Origin: [Clostridium] aerotolerans DSM 5434 | Lineage (GTDB): Bacteria > Bacillota > Clostridia > Lachnospirales > Lachnospiraceae | Length of the DNA stretch: 64,000 bases | NCBI RefSeq assembly: GCF_000687555.1 | Contig: NZ_JHWJ01000016.1 | Coordinates: 56,146-120,145, forward strand | Direction of reading: 5' to 3' | Shown here: positions 42,160-50,933 of the stretch, piece after piece | Numbering within the stretch: position 1 is the first letter of the stretch | Layout: the number at the start of each line of letters is the position of its first letter | The notes under the pieces: model-generated | Database searches by the model: none | Seen by the model: the letters and a program-made list of their open reading frames with translations, nothing else | What the model was told of the DNA's origin: nothing | Position numbers and translations under genes: made by a program

Positions 42160-42761
42160 TTATAATTCTGACTTTATAATATCCAACATCGTTGCAATAT
42201 CTTCCGTGGTCATCTGCATTTTTGATTTTTCAATTAATAAGTTTCCCCCTGTCATAATATAGGAGGGCATGACCCGTATGCTGCCGTAATAAAATTCGCT
42301 GCTCCTTATTTTATAAGTGGCCATAGAAGGTACTACATGCTTTTTTGTTGTTTTTTAGCAATTTTATTAAAGGCTTTCTTTGCAACATCACCCATAAGCA
42401 TAATTACCTTAAGATTGGGAAACAAAGAAAGCTCCTTTTCTAAATATGGAAGATGGTCCTCTATTACATTCTTTTCAATGGTGTATTGGGATTTTGGAGT
42501 CTTGACGGCATTGGTAATGTAGATCCCCATCTTTAAAATATCATCAATGGTTGAAGCCTTTGCCCTAGCATTTTGAAATAGTGGAATCGTTGTTTTCAAA
42601 TAATCGGCATCTGCTTGTCCATAAAAATCCTGGCTGGGATCGGATGGTACAACTTCATTAATCATAACTGCCTGAATCTTCTCTGGGTCAAGGTCAATAT
42701 CGTTAAAATACAAGCCCTCTCCCCCTCCGGTCATCTGCTCCAATTCTTTCTTCACATTCAT
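42160..42761 (-). pseudogene. Uracil-DNA glycosylase family gene with one-base frameshift
   Basis: From the ATG at 42761 (AAAGGAG upstream) the frame encodes MNVKKELEQMTGGGEGLYFN, then GIYITNAVKTPKSQY and LKVIMLMGDVAKKAFNKIAK, as in small uracil-DNA glycosylase-like proteins. It then stops after QQKSM. In the -1 frame, from the six-A run (T run 42341-42346 on the plus strand), the family continues: KKHVVPSMATYKIRSSEFYY, then IRVMPSYIMTGGNLLIEKSK, ending at 42160. One missing A explains everything. It is a broken gene, an assembly error or, less likely, a slippage site. Confidence 0.8.
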
Positions 42762-42966
42762 ATGCCTTCTCCTTTCCAATCGTTAAATCCATCTGTCTGC
42801 CTCACTGGGCAGTAAGTATACCATCTCCATGTTCTAATGATATTACAAACAATCTGGCATCAAAAGTCAAGATTCATTTATAAATCTTAGAATATTTTAA
42901 CCACTATATTACTATCTTTTTTTACTATAGGGAGAAATAATATTCTTGGATGATATTGCCTAAATC

Positions 42967-43797
42967 TTATTTTTCTAAAAGTATTGCCATGGTAGTATTA
43001 TCCTTATGATATTCATCTCCTGCAACATCTCCAAAGACCTCAATCACCTTAAACCCTGTCTCTTCCACTTCCTGAATTAAGGATTCTTTTGTAAAACAGG
43101 TATTCCACAAATAGTAGGGTGTAATTTTATCATCCGTCATCAGAATCCTCTGTTCCAGTGTCACATACCCCTCATACTTATAATTTCCCTGAAATAACAT
43201 GTATTCATCCCCACTCCAAAAGCCACCCTCAGGACAAAGCTCCCATGATGTTCCCTCTTTAAACTGATGGTAAAATTCCATAGAAAACGCATCAAATAAA
43301 AATCTGCCACCGGCATTTAAATGCTGGTAAACATAATTCCTTAATGACCGCCTGTCTTCGGTTGACAGCGCACCGTAGTCGCAATATATCATAGTGGACA
43401 CATCAAAAATCATATCTAAATCCATGTTTAAATAATTTTGGCAATGATATGAGATATCCAGTCCCCGTTGTTTGGCCGCTTTCTTTGCATAATCGATGGA
43501 CCTCTCTGAAAAATCAATTCCAGTAACCTGATATCCCATCTTGGCAAATCGTTCCGTATATAATCCAGGTCCGCAGCCAAGGTCCAGAAGCTTATGGTAC
43601 TTATTAGATGGCAACAGCTCACCGATCCAACGGGCTGATTTCTCTATAAAATCTGCTTTTCTGCTGGCACCTTCGAAATCAGGATCCAGATGCGCATTCA
43701 GCATTTGCTTAGAAATATGCTCCTCATTCCAGAATGCAGCTTCTGATTTTAAGTAAAGAGCTGGTCTTTCAAAAATCTGTTTCATTCTTTTATACAT
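42967..43797 (-). CDS. SAM-dependent methyltransferase
   Basis: A 276-residue class I methyltransferase. The SAM site is LLDLGCGPGLYTERFAKMG; VTGIDFSERSIDYAKKAA and YHCQNYLNMDLDMIFDVSTM are the next motifs. The C-terminal third has beta strands typical of small-molecule methyltransferases. The ATG at 43797 has AAAGGAG upstream, and the longer start was rejected. The substrate is unknown. It stands between a broken glycosylase gene and a divergent isoprenylcysteine-type methyltransferase. Confidence 0.9.
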   Translation of the reverse strand: MYKRMKQIFERPALYLKSEAAFWNEEHISKQMLNAHLDPDFEGASRKADFIEKSARWIGELLPSNKYHKLLDLGCGPGLYTERFAKMGYQVTGIDFSERSIDYAKKAAKQRGLDISYHCQNYLNMDLDMIFDVSTMIYCDYGALSTEDRRSLRNYVYQHLNAGGRFLFDAFSMEFYHQFKEGTSWELCPEGGFWSGDEYMLFQGNYKYEGYVTLEQRILMTDDKITPYYLWNTCFTKESLIQEVEETGFKVIEVFGDVAGDEYHKDNTTMAILLEK

Positions 43798-43928
43798 ACT
43801 CTTCTCCTTTAAAGACAATAAAATAATATTAAGTTTGATATCCTGAAACATTTCTTCTACCAATTTAATCGTACAATCTCTCCTTTTGTGTTATAATAAT
43901 CCAAAATACAAAGTCAGGATGTGAGAAA

Positions 43929-44519
43929 ATGATAATGAGATATTTATTATTTATACTGATTACCACGTTTTACATTGCATACTTTGCAAAGCAGATCCTT
44001 CTCAGAAAAAAAGGGATTGTCACAAACCGGCTGGCAAAGGGAAGCAAACCAAAGAAAACAGCTATCATAGAAACCGGTCTGCTCCTCATCACCTACGGAA
44101 TGGCAGTATTTCAATATGCCGGATTTTTTCTGGAGAGATATTTACTCCCACTGAAACTGCCCACGTCCCTTCGCTGGCTGGGTATAGTCCTGGCTGGGTT
44201 CGGAGTCCTCTTCTTTATACTTGCCATTACTACCATGAGGGACAGCTGGCGGGCCGGAATCGACGAAAGCCAGAAGACCTCCATGGTTACAAGGGGCGTT
44301 TATAGCATCAGCAGGAATCCTGCTTTTGTGGGCTTCGATCTCTTATATATCGGCTCTGCTCTGGCCATGCCAGGAGTGGTAATCACTGTTATGGCTGCTG
44401 CAGGCGTTCTGTTTATGCATTTGCAGATTTTAGAGGAAGAAGCTTATTTACCCCGGATTTTTGGTGATGAATACGTGGAGTATAAGAAAAAAACACCACG
44501 GTATCTTCTCTTTTTTTAG
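43929..44519 (+). CDS. ICMT-family membrane methyltransferase
   Basis: A 196-residue membrane protein with four to five helices. The C-terminal catalytic part of the isoprenylcysteine carboxyl methyltransferase-like family is clear: VTRGVYSISRNPAFVGFDLL (NP motif), and EEEAYLPRIFGDEYVEYKKK with TPRYL. In bacteria these proteins methylate small lipids or other substrates and rarely have a known role. GATGTGAG precedes the ATG. A hairpin with a T-rich tail follows. Confidence 0.85.
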   Translation: MIMRYLLFILITTFYIAYFAKQILLRKKGIVTNRLAKGSKPKKTAIIETGLLLITYGMAVFQYAGFFLERYLLPLKLPTSLRWLGIVLAGFGVLFFILAITTMRDSWRAGIDESQKTSMVTRGVYSISRNPAFVGFDLLYIGSALAMPGVVITVMAAAGVLFMHLQILEEEAYLPRIFGDEYVEYKKKTPRYLLFF

Positions 44520-44547
44520 TTATTCTTATGGATTATGTTATTTGTTG

Positions 44548-44619
44548 GGGTATTGTAAAATGAAAAAATCAACAGGATATGACCTGTGGTCAACATTCAT
44601 TTTACAATGCCCCTCTTTT
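44548..44619 (+). terminator. Terminator after ICMT-family gene
   Basis: Seventeen-base arms (44548-44564 and 44596-44612) pair with one mismatch and enclose a second ACAGG/CCTGT hairpin. CTCTTTTT follows on the plus strand. It lies 28 bases past the stop. Confidence 0.75.
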
Positions 44620-44621
44620 TA

Positions 44622-46151
44622 TCATTTCTCTATTTTAATCACCTGGTCAATCCAGTCGCAGTAAAATGCCTGCTCATGGGAAACAAGTAAAACCGTGCCC
44701 GAAAAATCAATCAAAGCTGTTTTCAGTGAATCCTTTGCCTGGGCGTCCAGATGATTGGTAGGCTCATCGAGGATTAAAAAGTTACATGGTTCAAACTGGA
44801 GTAAGCATAGTTTAACCTTTGTCTGCTCTCCTCCGCTTAAGGTTCCTATGGGCTGCATGGCATGTTTACTGGATATTCCATTTCGGGCAAGATGCTCTCT
44901 TACTTCCTTTATGGTCAGGGCTGGATTTTTATCCGAAACTACTTCCATTGGCGTTTTTCTATCATTTTCCCATTTTAAATCCTGTTCAAAATAACACACC
45001 TTCACCTGATTTGAAAATCGGTAACAGCCATCAAGAGGCGGAATCTGGCCCATTAAGGTTTTTAACAATGTGGATTTACCGATTCCATTAAAGCCCGTAA
45101 TAACTGCTTTCTGGCCTCCCTTTAAGCTAAAATGAATATCTCTCAAAACAGGAGCATCATATCCAACAACCAGATCTTTCACAGTCAGATGCTCCCCATT
45201 GGTAACAGGAAGCTGTGGAAAGTTAAAATATGACTTTCTCTCTTTTTGATTCAATGCCTCCATCTTATCCATGCGGTCCAGCTGCTTTTGACGTCCTCGT
45301 GCCATCTTTGATTTTCTTCCGGCAATGTTTTTACGGATAAATTCTTCTGTCTTCTTAATCTCTTTTTGCTGGGCGGAATACTGCCTGATATAATCCTCTC
45401 TTAGAAGTGATTTCTTCTTCAAGAATTCGGAATAAGTGCCGTAATATTTCGTTATTTTCAGATTGTCAATATCGCAGATTCGATTTGCGATTCTTTCCAG
45501 AAACCCATAATCATGGGATACTACAAGAAAAGCATTTTCCAGGGAAGACAAATAATCCGATAACCAGGCAATATGCTCTTTATCAAGGAAGTTGGTGGGC
45601 TCATCTAAAAGAAGCACATCCGGCTTTTCTAAAAGCAGCTTAGCAAGAATCACTTTTGCCCTTTGACCTCCGCTTAATTGATGAATGGAACGTTCCAGTC
45701 CCACCGCAGTCAGCCCCAGTCCATTGGCTACCTGCAAAATATTGGTATCAATGGAGTAAAACCCCTTTCTCTCAAGCTCCTCCTGATACCGGGCTGCCAC
45801 ACTTAAGGCATCCAGGCTGCCCTTAGCTCCTTTTTCATAGAGCCTAAGCGTTTCTTCCTCCATATCATAAAGTTCTTTAAAGGCAGACTTTAAAAAGTCA
45901 ATGATAGTTACCTCTTTTAATATTTCTGCATACTGATCCAGATACCCTACGGATATATCAGGCTGCCAATAAGCCCGGCCTGCATCCGGTACCACCTGGT
46001 CCGTACAGATTTTAATGAGTGTACTTTTTCCTGTTCCATTCTGACCTACAATGCCGATATGCTCTCCCTTGTTTAAGGTCAGTTCTGCTTCTTTGTAAAG
46101 CAGGTTATCTCCAAAAGAATGTGTTAATCCTTCAATTTCTAATAAACTCAT
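44622..46151 (-). CDS. ABC-F family ATPase (ribosome-protection type)
   Basis: A 509-residue soluble protein with two ATPase domains and no membrane part. Domain 1: Walker A GIVGQNGTGKSTLIK, signature LSGGQRAKVILAKLLLEKP, Walker B VLLLDEPTNFLD. Domain 2: TGFNGIGKSTLLK, LSGGEQTKVKLCLLQFEP, FLILDEPTNHLD. The linker (about 230-310) is Lys/Arg-rich with SKMARGRQKQLDRM. ABC-F proteins of this form enter the ribosomal E site and dislodge antibiotics or resolve stalls. A 29-codon leader peptide and stacked terminators upstream support a drug-induced resistance role. Confidence 0.93.
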   Translation of the reverse strand: MSLLEIEGLTHSFGDNLLYKEAELTLNKGEHIGIVGQNGTGKSTLIKICTDQVVPDAGRAYWQPDISVGYLDQYAEILKEVTIIDFLKSAFKELYDMEEETLRLYEKGAKGSLDALSVAARYQEELERKGFYSIDTNILQVANGLGLTAVGLERSIHQLSGGQRAKVILAKLLLEKPDVLLLDEPTNFLDKEHIAWLSDYLSSLENAFLVVSHDYGFLERIANRICDIDNLKITKYYGTYSEFLKKKSLLREDYIRQYSAQQKEIKKTEEFIRKNIAGRKSKMARGRQKQLDRMDKMEALNQKERKSYFNFPQLPVTNGEHLTVKDLVVGYDAPVLRDIHFSLKGGQKAVITGFNGIGKSTLLKTLMGQIPPLDGCYRFSNQVKVCYFEQDLKWENDRKTPMEVVSDKNPALTIKEVREHLARNGISSKHAMQPIGTLSGGEQTKVKLCLLQFEPCNFLILDEPTNHLDAQAKDSLKTALIDFSGTVLLVSHEQAFYCDWIDQVIKIEK

Positions 46152-46194
46152 GCTAATTCATTTCCTTTCTTCTCTTATGGCTTGCGTATAAACG

Positions 46195-46244
46195 AAAAAA
46201 GGCAGAAGACAAAGATACACAATGGTATCTGCCTTCTGCCTTTT
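46195..46244 (-). terminator. Leader terminator 2, before ABC-F gene
   Basis: On the minus strand AGGCAGAAG pairs with CTTCTGCCT and AGATAC with GTATCT, with a small internal loop; TTTTTT follows. It ends 44 bases before the ABC-F start, so readthrough is needed for expression. A smaller TTGGCC/GGCCAA hairpin (46243-46260) abuts it. Confidence 0.85.
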
Positions 46245-46275
46245 GGCCTGAAAGGGCCAATGGTAATATAAGTGC

Positions 46276-46311
46276 AAAAGGCTGGGGACAAAACATTGTC
46301 CTCAGCCTTTT
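46276..46311 (-). terminator. Leader terminator 1 / antiterminator element
   Basis: Sixteen-base arms (AAAAGGCTG...GGACAA and TTGTCC...CAGCCTTTT) pair with a single mismatch around a 4-base loop. Its 3' arm part GCCTTTT is complementary to AAAAGGC in the 5' arm of terminator 2, so the two hairpins may be mutually exclusive. Confidence 0.75.
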
Positions 46312-46408
46312 CATACGCGAAATGACACACGGAAAACAAGCTATAGCGGAAATGATACTTTTATTCCTGCTATGGCTATGTTTCCCGATGAAATCCTATG
46401 GCGTTGAT

Positions 46409-46498
46409 TTATACGCTATACTCTGCACAATGTTTCACCGGTATGGATTGTACAGAGTTGAATATTCTTGTTGGTTTATCTGTTAAATAAAAGTTCAT
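46409..46498 (-). CDS. 29-codon leader peptide of ABC-F gene
   Basis: A short open frame begins MNFYLTDKPTRIFNSVQS and ends KHCAEYSV, then stop. AAAAGGAGATCAGC precedes the ATG, a strong ribosome site about 30 bases from the transcription start. It lies at the head of a 377-base leader that contains several hairpins, just as in ABC-F and lincosamide/macrolide resistance genes controlled by leader translation. The last codons (GCGTATAAA, 46408-46416) are complementary to TTTATACGC at 46184-46192, next to the ABC-F start. No sequence match to known leader peptides is claimed. Confidence 0.7.
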   Translation of the reverse strand: MNFYLTDKPTRIFNSVQSIPVKHCAEYSV

Positions 46499-46534
46499 GC
46501 TGATCTCCTTTTAAGGGCACTGCCCTTCTTAAGC

Positions 46535-46563
46535 ATCATACTACATCATGTTTTTGCTGTCAA
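46535..46563 (-). promoter_or_regulatory. Promoter of ABC-F leader transcript
   Basis: On the minus strand TTGACA (46558-46563) and TATGAT (46535-46540) are 17 bases apart. A short AAGGGCA/TGCCCTT hairpin is at the start of the transcript. The promoter begins 12 bases after the upstream ABC ATPase gene's stop. Confidence 0.88.
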
Positions 46564-46575
46564 ACCCAAACTTTT

Positions 46576-47334
46576 TTATATGCCAAGTTCCTTCATTTTC
46601 TCCATTACTTCAAGGAGATTCTTTTCCTGGGCCATCTCGTCCTTATTCTGGAACCTTAACTCATTTACGATCTGTCCGTCGCTCATAAATAAGACTCTTC
46701 CTGCCCTGGCTGCTACTTTGGGATCGTGGGTCACCAGTAACAGGGCCGTTCCCTCCCTGTTGATTCTTTCAAAGATATCCATGATCTCCTGAGCAGTTTT
46801 GGAATTTAAGGCTCCGGTGGGCTCATCTGCCATTATGATTCTTGGCTGGCTCATAAGGGCCCGGCAGATTCCTGCCCGCTGGAGCTGTCCTCCGGATACT
46901 TTGGTGATTTCCCGCTGGGAAAGCTCCCCGATTCCCATTCCATCCATAAGTTCTTTGGCTCTCTTTTTAAGCCTTTGGGAATCCTTTTTATGGTCCCTTA
47001 AGGTAGGGAGTAAGATGTTATCAAGAATATTTAGATTTTTTAATAGAGTGGGCTGTTGAAAGACAAAGCCGATTTTACTGCGCCTTAAATCCGCCAGCGC
47101 ATCTTCTGAAAGGCCATCTAACGCTCTGCCATCAAAGGTAATGGTTCCGCCATCAGCTGGGTCCATTCCGCTTAATACATAAAGCAGAGTAGATTTTCCT
47201 GAACCAGAGGGACCCATGACTGCTGCAAATTCTCCTTCTCCTATCTCCAGAGACACACCAGAAAGTACTGTCTGAGCTTCCCCGCCCTGGTCATATACTT
47301 TTACAATTCCTTCCGCTTCGATCAGTTTTTTCAT
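46576..47334 (-). CDS. MacB/LolD-type ABC transporter ATPase
   Basis: A 252-residue ATPase. Walker A is [20 protein letters not shown], the Q-loop GFVFQQPTLLKNLNILDN, the signature VSGGQLQRAGICRALMSQ, and Walker B IIMADEPTGALNSKTAQEIM; LLVTHDPKVAARAGR carries the switch His. This is the type that works with FtsX-like permeases in peptide sensing or extrusion. It lies 3 bases after the FtsX-like gene. It is the last gene of the TetR-led operon; the ABC-F gene beyond it has its own promoter. Confidence 0.94.
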   Translation of the reverse strand: MKKLIEAEGIVKVYDQGGEAQTVLSGVSLEIGEGEFAAVMGPSGSGKSTLLYVLSGMDPADGGTITFDGRALDGLSEDALADLRRSKIGFVFQQPTLLKNLNILDNILLPTLRDHKKDSQRLKKRAKELMDGMGIGELSQREITKVSGGQLQRAGICRALMSQPRIIMADEPTGALNSKTAQEIMDIFERINREGTALLLVTHDPKVAARAGRVLFMSDGQIVNELRFQNKDEMAQEKNLLEVMEKMKELGI

Positions 47335-47337
47335 CTC

Positions 47338-49650
47338 TTACTCCTTTATATGCTGGGATATTTGAATGCTCCTGATCCCTGACGTTCCAAGAAGAGTCGC
47401 CATCAATACAGTACTTCCCATCAGTAACGGCATGATCAGATAAGCGGATACAGGATCTATGACAAATCGAAAGGCTGCGGCTCCAAAGGAGGCGATTAAG
47501 GCGCCTGCCATGGCCTCCCCCAGCGTATTGGCAAGAACCGTGCCAAGGAGGACTCCCAGCAGAAGAATTACCAGGAAACGGGTGATATACTGTACGGAAA
47601 GATCCTTAAAGGTATATCCCAATGATTTCATGACCGCGATGGAATATTTCTCTTTTGCAAGAAGCAGCTTCATCATCAGCATAGTAACCAGAAGAATCAT
47701 GAAAAGTGCCGATACCATTCCAATGGAAGCGGCTTTCCCTACGGCACGGATAGTCGGTCCGAAGGTCTGTAAGATATATTCGTCGATGCCTGAAATTTTG
47801 GCAAAGCCAAAGCTCTCCCCATACTCTCCTGTTTTTTTAGAGATGGAGACCCCAGGCGCCAGTTTTACGGAGATGGTGGTCCACATCGACTTTTCCCCAG
47901 CCCCCTCAAAAGATGCCTTAGCCGTTTTTCCGCCGTTGGTAATATCCGAATAAATGCCGGAAACCACCAGTTGCTTTTCCATACCATCTTCCACCAGTAC
48001 CAGGGTATCTCCCACCTGTTTTTTCCATTCATTCCCATTGAGAACAGAAAGAGCAATCTCCCCTTCTGCTTCCGGTGGTTTTCCCTTTACATATTGCACG
48101 GGAAATGTAGTATGATTGCCTAGTTCGATTTTTAGCGGTTCCACACTGCCGGAGGCAGATCTGGCATAGAATCGTTTGGTGGTCAATACTGCGTACTCAG
48201 CCACCTCCTGATCCTCCTTTAACCTTTGAATTATTTCCTTTTCCTCTTCACCTGGTGTGTTCTGGATTCTTATGAGAAAATCACTGCGTCCAATTCCCAT
48301 ATAGGTGCTAAATTCTGGGGAGGAAATGGTATGGTGCAAATTCATTGGTACCAGTATGATAAATGCAGAAGCAATTATTACAAAGAGCATGGTGACATAA
48401 AGCTTTTTCCTCCAAAGAACCTCTTTGATTCCAAGAAATACGTTTGTGCTGAAAAACATTTGATTGCTTAAGGATAGTCTTCCTAAGCTTCCCCTAGTCT
48501 CTCCTGCCCCGCCAAAGCGGATGGCGTAAACGGCAGATTGCTTGCCAATTCGTCTTAACACATTATTTACAAAAATCAATATGAAGCAATAAATCACCAG
48601 TATGCCTGCGGCGCCCAGACCTATGGCAAGAAGATTATTTCCTCCTTCTCCTATAGTCTGACGGATATTTTTAAGAGCCGCCCCTGAAAACCATAAGGAT
48701 ACTGCGCTTCCAAGGAGGCAGCCGGCACCACCTATGACTGCGTATTTGCCTAGATACAGCTTTTTCAAATCAGAGGTACGCATTCCAATGGCTTTCATGA
48801 CCCCGATTTCCCTGGCTTCCTCCTCCATTTTTTCAAGGAGGGTAAAACGAATGCATAAGAAGGCAATGAGGACCACCAGAGCGCTGATGAGTAGAATAAC
48901 TGCGATCATCAGACCATCGGATACTCCGTTCATCATTTTAAATAAGGGGTAGGTCACCGTTGGTCCATCGGCTTCCAGACCGGCACTAATATAAGCCGAT
49001 TCGAAGGCACCCAGGTCTTTTAAATCCTTTAGCCTGAATTCAATGAGATACTCGGTGCTCCCTAAATCCCTTATCTCATTATAATCATGGTCACTAATAA
49101 GAAAACGCTTAGAGGAAGCCAGTAAAGAGTTCATCTGGGAGTCCTTAAGAAAGCCAGCCACAATAAACTGCTTTCCTAAAATAACGGCCTTATCTCCAAG
49201 GTGCGCGGTGCCGTCTCTTCCATAGGCAATAGGAACGTAAAGTTCTCCATCCCTGGGATGAATGATTTCTCCGTCAAGGGAAAGAAGGAAATCAAAGGAA
49301 TCGCTTTGAATGGAGAGACCATTATCCTGGACGCTTTCCGATAAGTTATTGGCACCTATTACAATTTCTGAGCCTTCTGCATTTAGAAATTCCAGGACCT
49401 GAAAATCGGTAACGCTTTCCTGATTGTCTGCAAACTGCTTCAGACGGGTGAGGTCCGGCTTTTCGGAATTCATCTGAAGAAAATGAGGCGTTTTAGCCTG
49501 AACCATAAGCCCGTCAATGGCCCCGGTCAAATGAACCGTCAGCAGAGCTGCCAGGGAAATGAGGGCAGCCGCTGCGGCAATAAAAACAAAGGTAATGAAT
49601 GATACTGCGGGACTTTTTACAATGTCGTTGCGGATGATCCGTCGAAACAT
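47338..49650 (-). CDS. FtsX-like ABC transporter permease, large
   Basis: A 770-residue membrane protein. One helix near residues 20-45 is followed by an external domain of about 200 residues, then three helices (about 250-370). A second such unit follows: a helix near 415, an external part (about 440-625) and three last helices. EREIGVMKAIGMRTSDLKKL-type coupling (EAREIGVMKAIGMRTSDLKK) and SIAVMKSLGYTFKDLSV are the two FtsX motifs. GGAGGTGACCT precedes the ATG. It overlaps the MFS gene by 34 bases. Substrate unknown; such exporters often handle peptides or lipids. Confidence 0.92.
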   Translation of the reverse strand: MFRRIIRNDIVKSPAVSFITFVFIAAAAALISLAALLTVHLTGAIDGLMVQAKTPHFLQMNSEKPDLTRLKQFADNQESVTDFQVLEFLNAEGSEIVIGANNLSESVQDNGLSIQSDSFDFLLSLDGEIIHPRDGELYVPIAYGRDGTAHLGDKAVILGKQFIVAGFLKDSQMNSLLASSKRFLISDHDYNEIRDLGSTEYLIEFRLKDLKDLGAFESAYISAGLEADGPTVTYPLFKMMNGVSDGLMIAVILLISALVVLIAFLCIRFTLLEKMEEEAREIGVMKAIGMRTSDLKKLYLGKYAVIGGAGCLLGSAVSLWFSGAALKNIRQTIGEGGNNLLAIGLGAAGILVIYCFILIFVNNVLRRIGKQSAVYAIRFGGAGETRGSLGRLSLSNQMFFSTNVFLGIKEVLWRKKLYVTMLFVIIASAFIILVPMNLHHTISSPEFSTYMGIGRSDFLIRIQNTPGEEEKEIIQRLKEDQEVAEYAVLTTKRFYARSASGSVEPLKIELGNHTTFPVQYVKGKPPEAEGEIALSVLNGNEWKKQVGDTLVLVEDGMEKQLVVSGIYSDITNGGKTAKASFEGAGEKSMWTTISVKLAPGVSISKKTGEYGESFGFAKISGIDEYILQTFGPTIRAVGKAASIGMVSALFMILLVTMLMMKLLLAKEKYSIAVMKSLGYTFKDLSVQYITRFLVILLLGVLLGTVLANTLGEAMAGALIASFGAAAFRFVIDPVSAYLIMPLLMGSTVLMATLLGTSGIRSIQISQHIKE

Positions 49651-50933
49651 AGGTCACCTCCACCTTCCAGCTTCTGAACCGCTTTGATGCGGTATAAAGC
49701 AATTGAAACAATACACAGCAATCCGCCGGCTATGACGATTAAAAATCCGGCGCCTCTGCCTTCTCCTGTTCCAAGAATCTCTCCAACGCTGCCAGACAGC
49801 CCTCCGCCCTCTAAAAGAAGGGGAGTAAACACATAGTCTGCCAGTACTCCTGAGGTTGCATAGGCTGCAATATATCCCAGCTGGGAAATCAGCCCCACAA
49901 GCCCCCAGACGCGTCCTTGCAGCTCGTTATCGATGTTGGTACGAAGGAGATAGTCAATACTCATATTGGCAAGGGGGAGCATGGCAAAGAATAAAACTCC
50001 TGATGCGGTTATAAAGGTCAAGTTCTCCTTCAGACCAAAGAGCGCCATAAACACCCCAGAGCCAAACAATGAAATACACAATACTTTAACATAACCTTTT
50101 TTAATGGGTATGATTCCTAAAAGGATGCTGGTAATGAGCATTCCCGATGCCATTAAGGTCTGTACTAGTCCCAGAGTGCTGCTGTCTGAAAAGCTTAAGA
50201 TCATGGGAGATGCAAGCGTCTGGATATAGCCTAAGCACAAGGTGATAAACGTACCCATCCATACCAGTGTCATGACTCCTTTATTCTTTGAAAGAGCACG
50301 GATTCCTTCCTTAAAGTCTGAAAGAAATGCAGTGTCTTTCTCCCTTTCCCTTGTTGCCAATCCCTTTCGAACCACCAGTGTGGTTGCAAGCGTAACAAAG
50401 AACGTACTCACATCAATAATAAGCAAAAGACTGATATCAAAGCGTCTCAGCAAAAAGCCGGCAATCACGGGTGAAATCAAATATTTCGCCGATCCGGCAG
50501 CCTGTACAAGACCGCTGGCTTTTGTATATTGATCCCCGGAGAGCATATCGGTAATCGTGGCACGGTAAGCCGGCTCCAGTAAGGAGAAAAACACGGAACT
50601 AATGGTAACTCCCACATAAATCTGCCACATCTGTACATCCTTGTATAAGAAACAAAACAGTATGAACAAGGGACCAAAGGCAGAAAGTCCGTCGCCTAAT
50701 ATCATAATCAGTCTGCGGTCATACCGGTCTGCCAGTACCCCTGCCGGAGCACTGAGAAGCAGAGTGGGAAGAAAGGATAAAAGTGTCACCATGGCAACGT
50801 GGGAAGCCATACCAGTCTTCTGATATACGTAAACACCAAGGCCAAAGGCTGTAAGACCTCCTCCAATGGAAGAAATTAAGTCTCCCAGCCAGAGGAGAAG
50901 AAATTTCTGAAATGCATTGTCTTTATGATTCAT
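49617..50933 (-). CDS. MFS transporter (drug efflux-like)
   Basis: A 438-residue membrane protein with about twelve helices. The MFS motif A reads PAGVLADRYDRRLIMILGDG. FQKFLLLWLGDLISSIGGGL is the first helix, and the MFS_3-type core is like macrolide efflux proteins of the Mef/MFS_3 group. The ATG at 50933 overlaps the TetR gene by 11 bases and has AAAAGGATG upstream; a longer start was rejected. It lies directly behind the TetR regulator and before the FtsX-like permease. The substrate is unknown. Confidence 0.92.
   Translation of the reverse strand: MNHKDNAFQKFLLLWLGDLISSIGGGLTAFGLGVYVYQKTGMASHVAMVTLLSFLPTLLLSAPAGVLADRYDRRLIMILGDGLSAFGPLFILFCFLYKDVQMWQIYVGVTISSVFFSLLEPAYRATITDMLSGDQYTKASGLVQAAGSAKYLISPVIAGFLLRRFDISLLLIIDVSTFFVTLATTLVVRKGLATREREKDTAFLSDFKEGIRALSKNKGVMTLVWMGTFITLCLGYIQTLASPMILSFSDSSTLGLVQTLMASGMLITSILLGIIPIKKGYVKVLCISLFGSGVFMALFGLKENLTFITASGVLFFAMLPLANMSIDYLLRTNIDNELQGRVWGLVGLISQLGYIAAYATSGVLADYVFTPLLLEGGGLSGSVGEILGTGEGRGAGFLIVIAGGLLCIVSIALYRIKAVQKLEGGGDLCFDGSSATTL

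Noticed and set aside
42341..42346. Programmed -1 frameshifting in the glycosylase gene
   Set aside because: A slip on AAA could restore the frame, but no stimulatory structure was seen and families of this type do not use it; a one-base loss is simpler.
44548..44612. Mobile hairpin element
   Set aside because: It lies 28 bases past a stop codon and has a T-rich tail, so an ordinary terminator explains it.
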